A stretch of 64,000 nt of DNA from Pseudomonas frederiksbergensis (GTDB taxonomy: Bacteria; Pseudomonadota; Gammaproteobacteria; Pseudomonadales; Pseudomonadaceae). Positions 19,387-26,872 of this stretch are shown one piece after another. How positions within the stretch are numbered: position 1 is the first letter of the stretch; every line of letters begins with the position of its first letter. Both the position numbers and the translations under genes were made by a program. Below the pieces are notes generated by a model. That model saw only the letters and a list, made by a program, of their open reading frames with translations. It ran no database searches and was not told the DNA's origin. Location: NCBI RefSeq assembly GCF_003732665.1, contig NZ_MOBP01000004.1, positions 247,991 through 311,990 of the forward strand, given 5' to 3'.

Positions 19387-22300
19387 ATGGGTGATCGGCA
19401 CGACTATGTGGCCCTCGAGTGGGTCAAAGGCGAGATTGCCGAAACGCTGAAGCAGGCTCATCAAGCGTTGGAGCAACTGCTCGATGACCCCCAGGCGACC
19501 TACGCGCTGGGCGAGTGCCTGGCGTGTATCCATCAGGTCCACGGCAGTTTGCAGATGGTCGAGTTCTATGGCGCGGCCCTGCTCGCCGAAGAAATGGAGC
19601 AACTGACTGCGGCCCTGCAACAAAATCGCGTCAGTCATCGCGATGAAGCCATTCATCTGTTAAGACAGGCCCTGGGGCAACTGCCGATCTACCTCGACCG
19701 GGTGCAAGGGGCACGCCGCGACTTGCCGCTGGTGGTATTGCCGCTGATCAACGATCTGCGCAGCGCCCGGGGCGAAAGCCTGCTGTCGGAAACTAGCTTG
19801 TTCAGCCCGCAACTGCCGGACTTACCGCCGCTGGATCAAGACGATCTCGCGCTGCTGGAACCACCCGAATTACCCAATGTGCTGCGCAAATTGCGGCAAA
19901 TGTTACAAATGGCGCTGGTCGGTTTGCTGCGCGAGCAGGATGGCGAAACCAATCTGGATTACCTGACCAAGGTTTTCGCCAAGCTTGAAACCTTGTGTGG
20001 TGACGCGCCGCTGAGCCCGTTGTGGCAGGTCGCGTCGGCGCTGGTCGAAGGCCTGCGCAACGGCGCGATTGCCAACAGCCCGGCCCTGCGCAGCCTGTTC
20101 AAGGACGCCGACAAGGAACTCAAACGCTTGCTGGAACAGGGCATGGCCGGGGTCAATCAGGCGCCGCCGCCGGAGCTGTTCAAAAGCTTGTTGTTCTACA
20201 TTGCCAAAGCCGAACATCCCACCGGGCAGATGCTGACCATGAAAGATCGCTACGGACTGGACGATGCGTTGCCTGACAGCGCGATGGTCGACGAAGAACG
20301 CGCACGCCTCGCCGGCCCCGACCGCGATGCCATGCGCTCGGTGCTCGCCGCGCTGTGCGAAGAACTGGTGCGGGTCAAGGAGCGCCTGGACCTGTTCGTG
20401 CGCAGCGACCGCCAGCACACCTCCGACCTCGAAAGCCTGCTGGCGCCCCTGCGGCAAATCGCTGACACCCTGGCGGTGCTCGGTTTCGGCCAGCCGCGCA
20501 AGGTGATCATCGATCAACTGGCGGTGGTGCTGAGCCTTGCGCAAGGCCAACGGGAACCCAACGACGCGATCCTGATGGACGTGGCCGGGGCCTTGCTCTA
20601 CGTCGAAGCGACCCTGGCCGGGATGGTCGGCACCGTGGAGCCGGAGAGCCAGGAAGAAAGTCGCCTGCCCACCACCGACCTGACCCAGATTCATCAGATC
20701 GTGATTCGCGAAGCGCGGATCTGCCTGCAACAAGCCAAGGACATGATCGTCGACTACATCGACGCCGATTGGGACCGCCAGCAACTGCAACCCTTGCCGG
20801 CGCTGCTGACCCAGGTGCGCGGCGCCTTGGCGATGATTCCGCTGAACCGTGCCGCGAGCCTGATCGAAGCCTGCAACGGCTTTATCCGCGAACACCTGCT
20901 GGTGGACACCGATCATCCTGGCTGGCAACAACTCGACAGCCTGGCCGACGTCATCACCAGCATCGAGTACTACCTCGAACGCCTGAACGACGATCCGCAA
21001 GAACTGGGCGAACACCTGCTCGATGTCGCGGAAAACAGCCTCGCCGCCCTCGGGTTTTTCCCCGCCGAAAAACTCGTCCCGGTACTTGAAGACGTACTGA
21101 GCCCCAACGAAGCCCAGGTCATGCAAGACCTGCAGGAACTCGACGATCCTGAAACCGTGCAATCCCTGGCCGCGGTGTTGGCCAGCCCGGTATCCGCCGT
21201 CAACCCGCCGGCCCTCAACACTCCGGGCAGCCTGTTGCCGCCGCCCGTGGGCGAAGAGCCGGTGGACGATGAGCTGCGGGAAGTTTTCCTCGAAGAAACC
21301 GATGAAGTCCTGGAAGTGCTGCGCGAATACCTGCCGCGCTGGTCGGCCAACGTGGGCGACAGCGCTGCGCTGAGCGAATTGCGCCGCGCCTTCCACACCT
21401 TGAAAGGCAGTGGCCGAATGGTCCGCGCACTGGTGCTCGGCGAACTGGCCTGGACCGTGGAGAACCTGCTTAACCGCGTGCTGGAACACAGCGTCGAGCC
21501 TGGGCCTGCGGTGCAACAACTGCTGACCGACGCTTTGAATCTGCTGCCAGAACTCATCAACGAATTCGCCGCCAACGCCCAGCGTCAGCGCGACGACGTG
21601 GACCGCTTGGCCGCCCGGGCTCATGCCTTGGCCAAGGGCGATGCAACGCTGTCCGACGAAGACACCCAAGACGTCGCCGCCCTCGACCCGTTGTTGCTGG
21701 AGATCTTCCGCAACGAAGCCGAAACCCACCTCGCCAGTCTCAATCGCTACCTCGATCAAGCCGCCGAGCACGTGCCGCTGCAAGCCAGCGACGAGTTGCA
21801 GCGGGCCTTGCACACCCTCAAGGGCAGCGCCTCGATGGCCGGTGTGGTGCCGATTGCCGAACTCGCCGCGCCGCTGGATCAACTGGCCCGTGAGTACAAG
21901 GCGCACCTGATCGCCCTCGACCTGGATGAAGTCGAGTTGCTGCTGGAAGCCGAAGGCTTGTTCCGCCTCGGTTTGCGTCAGCTCAAGACCGATCCGCTGG
22001 CCGAGATTCCCGGCGCCCGTTCGCTGATCAAGCGCACCCATGAATTGCTGGACGAACGCCTGGAAGCGATCCTCAGCGCGCCGAACCGGGGCCTGCGGAT
22101 CAAGCGCGACCCGCAACTGATCAACAACTTTCTGGCCCAGGGCATGGACATCCTGCTCGACGCCGAAAGCCTGCTGCGCCGCTGGCAGCAACACCCCGGC
22201 GAGCGTCAGGAACTCAGCGCGCTGCTGGACGAATTGACCACCCTCGGCGAGGGCGCGCACCTGGCGGATCTGCACCCGGTGGATGAACTCTGCGAGGCGT

Positions 22301-25281
22301 TACTCGACCTGTACGGCGCGGTGGAAGAAAGCAGCCTGGCGGTCAGCGACGAGTTTTTCCATGAAGCGCAAAGTGCCCATGAAGCGCTGATCAACATGCT
22401 CGACGAACTGGCCGCCGGCCAGGAAGTCAGCCCGCAACCGGAGCGGGTCCGGGCCTTGCGCGGGTTGCTCGATACCAGCCTCGATCCGTCGGCCATGGGC
22501 CTGATCCGCAGCGACGGCAGCCGGGCGTTGAGTATTCGCGAACTGGGCACTGCCACCGCTGAGCTGTCACAAACTGCGACGCAAATTGAACACGACGACG
22601 AGATCGTTTCGATCTTCCTCGAAGAAGCGGTGGATATCCTCGAAAGCGCCGGCCAGGCCTTGCAGCGCTGGCTGAACGACCCGGACAACGCTGCGCCGCT
22701 GTCGTCGTTGCAGCGGGATTTGCACACCCTTAAGGGCGGTGCGCGGATGGCCGAGGTTGAAGCTGTCGGCGACCTGGCCCATGAACTGGAAACGCTTTAC
22801 GAAGGCCTGGTGGACCGACGTTTCAGCTACAGCGAAGCGCTGGCGCGGTTGCTGCAAACCAGTCACGACCGTTTGGCGGTGTTGCTGGAACAGTTGCAGC
22901 AGCAAAAAGCCTTGGGTGATCCGAGCGAGCTGATCGAAGCCATTCGCGAATTCCGCCAGGGCAATGCCGGCACGCCGGAACCGCTCGAACCGGCCCACGA
23001 ACATGATTCGCCGGGGCATGATCCGGAACTGCTGGAAATCTTCCTCGAAGAAGGTTTCGACATCATCGAAAACTCCGGCGCGGCGCTGGTGCGCTGGCAG
23101 GCCGAGCCGTCGAACCGCCAGGAAGTGGAAACCCTGCTGCGGGATTTGCACACGCTGAAGGGCGGTGCGCGGATGGTGGAAATCGCCCCGATTGGCGACC
23201 TCGCCCATGAGCTGGAATTTCTCTACGAAGGTCTGTCGGCGGGTGTGCTGCAACCGACGGCGCCGCTGTTCACGCTATTGCAAAGCAGCCACGACCGCTT
23301 GGCGCAGATGCTCGACGCCACCCGCGCCGGACAACCTTGCCCACCAGCGGATCGGTTGATCGATGCGATCAAGAACTTCAGTCATCCAGTGGTGCCCGAA
23401 GCCCCGGTCGTTGCGCCCGTTACGGTTAAGGTTGAAACACCGGCGCCGGATGCCGGCGCCGATATGGTCAAGGTTTCGGCAGAACTGCTGGACGATCTGG
23501 TCAACCTGGCCGGGGAAACCTCGATTTTCCGTGGCCGTATCGAGCAGCAGGTCAACGATGCCCGCGTGGCCCTGAGCGAGATGGAAACCACCATCGAGCG
23601 CATGCGCGATCAGTTGCGCCGCCTCGATACCGAAACCCAAGGGCGGATCCTCAGCCGTCAGCAAGTCGAAGCCGAACGCCTGGGCTACGAAGAATTCGAT
23701 CCGCTGGAAATGGACCGCCACTCGCAATTGCAGCAACTGTCCCGGGCGCTGTTCGAATCCGCCTCCGACTTGCTCGACCTCAAGGAAACCCTCGACCGCA
23801 CCAATCAGGACGCGGAAAACCTGCTGCAACAGCAGGGCCGCATCAACACCGAATTGCAGGAAGGCCTGATGCGCACGCGCATGGTGCCGTTCGAACGGAT
23901 GCTGCCGCGCCTGAAACGCATCGTGCGTCAGGTGTCCGGCGAGTTGGGCAAGGACGTGGAATTCGTCGTCGGCAACGCCGAAGGCGAAATGGATCGCAAC
24001 GTGCTGGAACGCATGGCCGCGCCGCTGGAGCACATGCTGCGCAATGCTGTGGATCATGGTTTGGAATCCGCTGAAGTGCGGATTGCGGCGGGGAAACCGG
24101 CACAGGGCAAGATCACGCTGGACCTGTCGCGAGAGGGCGGCGACATCATTTTCGACATCCGCGACGACGGCGCCGGCGTGCCGCTGGACGCGGTGCGGCG
24201 CAAGGCGATCAAGCGCGGCATGCTCGCGCCGGACAGCGACATCAGCGACCGCGACGTCCTGCAATTCATCCTGCAACCGGGGTTCTCCACCGCCGAGAAA
24301 ATCACCCAGATTTCCGGGCGTGGCGTGGGCATGGACGTGGTGCACGAAGAGGTGCGGCAACTCGGCGGCAGCATGAGCATCGACTCGACGGCGGGGCAGG
24401 GCGTGCATTTCCGCATTCGCCTGCCGTTCACCGTGTCGGTCAACCGGGCGCTGATGGTGCAGTGCTTCGACGACCAATACGCGATCCCGCTGAACACCAT
24501 CGACGGCATCGTCCGTGTGCTGCCCAACGAACTCGAAGGGCATTACCGCCTCGATCCGCCGACCTACAAATACGCCGGGCAACACTATGAACTGTGCTAC
24601 CTCGGCGAACTGCTGAAAACCAGCACCCGCCCGAAACTGCTGGGCCAGAGCCTGCCGTTGCCGGTGCTGCTGGTGCAATGCAACGAACGACACATCGCCG
24701 TGCAAGTGGATTCCATGGCCGGCACCCGCGAGATCGTGGTCAAGAGCCTCGGCCCGCAATTTGCGGCGGTGCAGGGGCTGTCCGGGGCGACGATTCTGGG
24801 GGATGGCCGGGTGGTGCTGATTCTCGATTTGCTGGCACCGATCCGTGCCATGCAGACCCGCGTGCCGCAGCGGCCGGTGACCCAGGATGTCGAGGCCGAG
24901 CCGCACAAGCCGTTGCTGGTGCTGGTGGTGGACGACTCGGTGACCGTGCGCAAGGTCACCAGCCGTTTGCTCGAACGCCACGGCATGAACGTGCTCACCG
25001 CCAAGGACGGCGTCGACGCCATGTTGCTGCTCGAAGATCATCTGCCGGACCTGATGCTGCTGGACATCGAAATGCCGCGCATGGACGGTTTCGAAGTCGC
25101 CACCCAGGTCCGCGCCGACGAACGCCTGCAACACCTGCCGATCATCATGATCACCTCCCGCACCGGCCAAAAACACCGCGACCGCGCCATGGCCATTGGC
25201 GTCAACGACTACCTCGGCAAGCCGTACCAGGAATCGGTGCTGCTCGAAAGCATCGCCCTGTGGAGCAAAACCCATGCTTGA
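19387..25281 (+). CDS. chpA: Chemosensory histidine kinase ChpA (multi-Hpt CheA-like hybrid with receiver)
   Basis: 1964 residues. The N-terminal Hpt-like domain is degenerate (H49/H52, IHQVHGSLQM). Four canonical Hpt domains carry the HTLKG(S/G) motif with phospho-His at 670, 809, 1113 and 1255. A CheA-type dimerisation/HATPase core follows (N-box HMLRNAVDHG 1549-1558, GRGVGMDVV G-box), then a CheW-like domain and a C-terminal receiver with D1893 (LLDIEMPRMDG). P. aeruginosa ChpA is about 500 residues longer, with six Hpt plus SPt/TPt domains. ATG 19387 gives the family N-terminus MGDRHDYVAL. It overlaps chpC by 8 nt. Confidence 0.95.
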   Translation: MGDRHDYVALEWVKGEIAETLKQAHQALEQLLDDPQATYALGECLACIHQVHGSLQMVEFYGAALLAEEMEQLTAALQQNRVSHRDEAIHLLRQALGQLPIYLDRVQGARRDLPLVVLPLINDLRSARGESLLSETSLFSPQLPDLPPLDQDDLALLEPPELPNVLRKLRQMLQMALVGLLREQDGETNLDYLTKVFAKLETLCGDAPLSPLWQVASALVEGLRNGAIANSPALRSLFKDADKELKRLLEQGMAGVNQAPPPELFKSLLFYIAKAEHPTGQMLTMKDRYGLDDALPDSAMVDEERARLAGPDRDAMRSVLAALCEELVRVKERLDLFVRSDRQHTSDLESLLAPLRQIADTLAVLGFGQPRKVIIDQLAVVLSLAQGQREPNDAILMDVAGALLYVEATLAGMVGTVEPESQEESRLPTTDLTQIHQIVIREARICLQQAKDMIVDYIDADWDRQQLQPLPALLTQVRGALAMIPLNRAASLIEACNGFIREHLLVDTDHPGWQQLDSLADVITSIEYYLERLNDDPQELGEHLLDVAENSLAALGFFPAEKLVPVLEDVLSPNEAQVMQDLQELDDPETVQSLAAVLASPVSAVNPPALNTPGSLLPPPVGEEPVDDELREVFLEETDEVLEVLREYLPRWSANVGDSAALSELRRAFHTLKGSGRMVRALVLGELAWTVENLLNRVLEHSVEPGPAVQQLLTDALNLLPELINEFAANAQRQRDDVDRLAARAHALAKGDATLSDEDTQDVAALDPLLLEIFRNEAETHLASLNRYLDQAAEHVPLQASDELQRALHTLKGSASMAGVVPIAELAAPLDQLAREYKAHLIALDLDEVELLLEAEGLFRLGLRQLKTDPLAEIPGARSLIKRTHELLDERLEAILSAPNRGLRIKRDPQLINNFLAQGMDILLDAESLLRRWQQHPGERQELSALLDELTTLGEGAHLADLHPVDELCEALLDLYGAVEESSLAVSDEFFHEAQSAHEALINMLDELAAGQEVSPQPERVRALRGLLDTSLDPSAMGLIRSDGSRALSIRELGTATAELSQTATQIEHDDEIVSIFLEEAVDILESAGQALQRWLNDPDNAAPLSSLQRDLHTLKGGARMAEVEAVGDLAHELETLYEGLVDRRFSYSEALARLLQTSHDRLAVLLEQLQQQKALGDPSELIEAIREFRQGNAGTPEPLEPAHEHDSPGHDPELLEIFLEEGFDIIENSGAALVRWQAEPSNRQEVETLLRDLHTLKGGARMVEIAPIGDLAHELEFLYEGLSAGVLQPTAPLFTLLQSSHDRLAQMLDATRAGQPCPPADRLIDAIKNFSHPVVPEAPVVAPVTVKVETPAPDAGADMVKVSAELLDDLVNLAGETSIFRGRIEQQVNDARVALSEMETTIERMRDQLRRLDTETQGRILSRQQVEAERLGYEEFDPLEMDRHSQLQQLSRALFESASDLLDLKETLDRTNQDAENLLQQQGRINTELQEGLMRTRMVPFERMLPRLKRIVRQVSGELGKDVEFVVGNAEGEMDRNVLERMAAPLEHMLRNAVDHGLESAEVRIAAGKPAQGKITLDLSREGGDIIFDIRDDGAGVPLDAVRRKAIKRGMLAPDSDISDRDVLQFILQPGFSTAEKITQISGRGVGMDVVHEEVRQLGGSMSIDSTAGQGVHFRIRLPFTVSVNRALMVQCFDDQYAIPLNTIDGIVRVLPNELEGHYRLDPPTYKYAGQHYELCYLGELLKTSTRPKLLGQSLPLPVLLVQCNERHIAVQVDSMAGTREIVVKSLGPQFAAVQGLSGATILGDGRVVLILDLLAPIRAMQTRVPQRPVTQDVEAEPHKPLLVLVVDDSVTVRKVTSRLLERHGMNVLTAKDGVDAMLLLEDHLPDLMLLDIEMPRMDGFEVATQVRADERLQHLPIIMITSRTGQKHRDRAMAIGVNDYLGKPYQESVLLESIALWSKTHA

Positions 25282-25729
25282 GCATCGCACCAGCAACCTC
25301 ACCGGGCTCTTGCTGCCCTTGGCGGATCGCAATTTGATCCTGCCCAACGTTGCCGTCGCTGAACTGATTGACTACCAACCGGCGGCGTTCGATCTGGATA
25401 CGCCTCCGTGGTATCTGGGGCTGGTGACCTGGCGGGACCGGCAGATTCCGTTGCTCAGTTTTGAGTCTGCATGTGGCCAGAAAGTGGTGATTGGCGAGCG
25501 CGTGCGGATCGTCATCCTCAATGCCCTGGGCGGGCGGCCGGAGTTGAAGTTTATTGCGCTGCTGGTGCAGGGGATTCCGCGCTCGTACAAGCTCGATAGC
25601 CAGTTGAGCTATGTGGATGTGCCGTTGTGTCCGCTGGAACAAGCGGCGGTGCAGGTCGGGGAGCAGGTGGCGAAAGTGCCGGATTTGTTGGCGCTGGAGG
25701 AGTTGTTGGTGAGTGCTGGGCTCGTCTGA
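25274..25729 (+). CDS. chpC: CheW-like protein ChpC
   Basis: 151 residues, one CheW domain: LLLPLADRNLILPNVAVAEL at the N-terminus and PWYLGLVTWRDRQIPLLSFE near residue 45. It is a second adaptor for the Pil-Chp array. ATG lies inside the chpA 3' end (8-nt overlap). In P. aeruginosa chpB precedes and chpD/chpE follow; none is present here, and the operon ends at a REP pair. Confidence 0.9.
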   Translation: MLEHRTSNLTGLLLPLADRNLILPNVAVAELIDYQPAAFDLDTPPWYLGLVTWRDRQIPLLSFESACGQKVVIGERVRIVILNALGGRPELKFIALLVQGIPRSYKLDSQLSYVDVPLCPLEQAAVQVGEQVAKVPDLLALEELLVSAGLV

Positions 25730-25735
25730 CGGGCC

Positions 25736-25806
25736 CCTTCGCGGGCAAGCCTCGCTCCTACAAGGGGCAACGTAAATCCTGTAGGAGCGAGGCTTGCCCG
25801 CGAAGG
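25736..25806. repeat. REP inverted pair, family A
   Basis: Inverted family-A REPs with a gap of about 18 bp between the convergent chpC and DUF6124 genes, so both transcripts would end in this hairpin. Confidence 0.9.
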
Positions 25807-25835
25807 CGGCCTTCAATTCACCACAAAATCAACGG

Positions 25836-26207
25836 CTAAACCTTGCCCGCGGCCAACGCCTCATGGTGATCCAACACCCGCTCCACCAACAACTGCACAC
25901 CGTCCGTCAAACGGCTGATGCCCAAGGCCAGCGAACGGCGTGTGCCATCCACATCGTCCGCCAAGCCAGCCGCTATCGCGCTGATGGACAGCAAATCTTC
26001 TGAAGCATTGGCCAGCAGGGCCTCGGGGTCATCGAGATTCGAGGCGACGGCGAAGAGTTGGTATTTGCGGCGTTTGGATCGTTTTTCTTCAGCCGGGGGG
26101 AAGTAGTGAGCGAAGGCGCGGTCGGCGGCTTCTTTCATTTTTATTGCGTCGAGCGCTTCTGGGGAATCGGTGCCGGATCCCGGGGGGTTGGGGGTAGCTT
26201 TGAACAT
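25836..26207 (-). CDS. DUF6124-like small protein with structured leader
   Basis: 123 residues beginning MFKATPNPP, with a Pro/Gly-rich N-terminus, a helical middle (DAIKMKEAADRAFAHYF) and a basic stretch (EEKRSKRRK). A helical C-terminal half contains LLANASEDLLSISAIA, which resembles hydrophobic residue arrays of cytoplasmic helical bundles. There is no signal peptide or TM. From memory it belongs to a Pseudomonas-restricted family (DUF6124, related in style to DUF3077) of unknown function. It occupies the position of chpD/chpE in P. aeruginosa. Its leader (26208-26470) folds strongly. Confidence 0.75.
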   Translation of the reverse strand: MFKATPNPPGSGTDSPEALDAIKMKEAADRAFAHYFPPAEEKRSKRRKYQLFAVASNLDDPEALLANASEDLLSISAIAAGLADDVDGTRRSLALGISRLTDGVQLLVERVLDHHEALAAGKV

Positions 26208-26219
26208 AGTGAAGATCCA

Positions 26220-26470
26220 TTTAATGAGTTTTTAGCTGCTCCATTAGGCTTCCAGGCGAAAGGGTGGCAGCTGTACGCGGGCTGGAAACCCGGGGTAAAC
26301 GGACAAAACCCGGCAGACCCGAAGGTCTCCCGCGCACAGCCGCCATAACGGAGCGCACTCATTAAAGGTGCGCAAGCATACGTTAAGAACAGCGCTTTTG
26401 TGTCGTTTACACCTCGGGTTTCCAAGCCCGGCCACTGAGTTTGCAGCGACACCTAAACGATAAAGATCAA
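26220..26470 (-). ncRNA. Candidate structured 5' leader RNA of the DUF6124 gene
   Basis: On the minus strand an imperfect stem of about 27 bp pairs plus-strand arms 26396-26429 and 26279-26308. The enclosed region holds a 5-bp hairpin closed by a cUUCGg tetraloop (26315-26328) and the hairpin gcgcac/gtgcgc (26353-26373). A further hairpin agctgc/gcagct (26234-26272) lies before the gene. The UUCG loop forms only in minus-strand RNA, the direction of the gene. Segment 26357-26366 is perfectly complementary to 26220-26229, next to the Shine-Dalgarno. From memory the same sequence recurs in fluorescens-group genomes and is sometimes called as small hypothetical ORFs. Confidence 0.6.
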
Positions 26471-26599
26471 AGCAAAACCCCACCAGTCAGCGGGTTCCCC
26501 CATTGCTGTAGGCAGTGACGTCAGACCGCGTAGCCGCCAACCCTTCCTGTGCCGCAACTTTTAAACACAAATCCCCATTTAGCCAGCCAAGGTTGGAGA

Positions 26600-26641
26600 G
26601 TCCCAAAAAGGGACTGATCGGTCCTTTTTCCGGACTGATCG
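26600..26641. repeat. Two tandem 21-bp repeats, each a hairpin
   Basis: 26600-26620 and 26621-26641 share gtcc…ggactgatcg and differ only in the middle (caaaaag versus tttttcc). Each can fold a gtcc/ggac stem, and the two loops are largely complementary to each other. They lie between the DUF6124 leader and a REP pair, upstream of both divergent genes. The function is unknown; an operator or RNA element is possible. Confidence 0.6.
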
Positions 26642-26666
26642 AAAACTGCGGTGATTGGTCTGGCCT

Positions 26667-26757
26667 CTTCGCGGGCAAGCCTCGCTCCTACAGGTTTGTG
26701 TCGTTCGCAGGGGTTGTGTACGACGCGACCTTGTAGGAGCGAGGCTTGCCCGCGAAG
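26667..26757. repeat. REP inverted pair, family A
   Basis: Inverted family-A REPs with a gap of about 36 bp in the divergent DUF6124/mdcA intergenic region, about 115 bp upstream of the mdcA start. Confidence 0.9.
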
Positions 26758-26776
26758 GCGTCAGCCCGGCCAACCA

Positions 26777-26791
26777 TTACCCTGACCGTAA
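26777..26791. promoter_or_regulatory. Candidate LysR-type (MdcR) operator upstream of mdcA
   Basis: ttac-N7-gtaa is a perfect interrupted dyad containing a T-N11-A core, the usual LysR-type recognition pattern, centred about 90 bp before the mdcA start codon. The cluster encodes the LysR regulator MdcR, so this is a plausible activator site. It is one short match, so the assignment is inference. Confidence 0.4.
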
Positions 26792-26872
26792 CGATCCGTC
26801 GCTCTGCTTGATTGATGCCCACTCCCCAACCCTCCTAAGGTGACCCCACGACAGCGAACCCGTGGAGTGGTC

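Noticed and set aside
19903..25347. Long minus-strand open frames of 790 and 690 codons
   Set aside because: They lie entirely opposite chpA, whose domains are clear on the plus strand. The Gln/Val/His/Arg-rich composition is typical of shadow frames.
26141..26483. Small minus-strand frames (79 and 103 codons) upstream of the DUF6124 gene
   Set aside because: They overlap the folded leader in two frames at once and have no ribosome site. Similar frames are often annotated as hypothetical proteins, but the structure explains the conservation better.
26487..26736. Small frames of 63 and 73 codons on both strands between the DUF6124 leader and mdcA
   Set aside because: Part of each is translated REP sequence ([14 protein letters not shown]), and neither has a ribosome site or a known domain.
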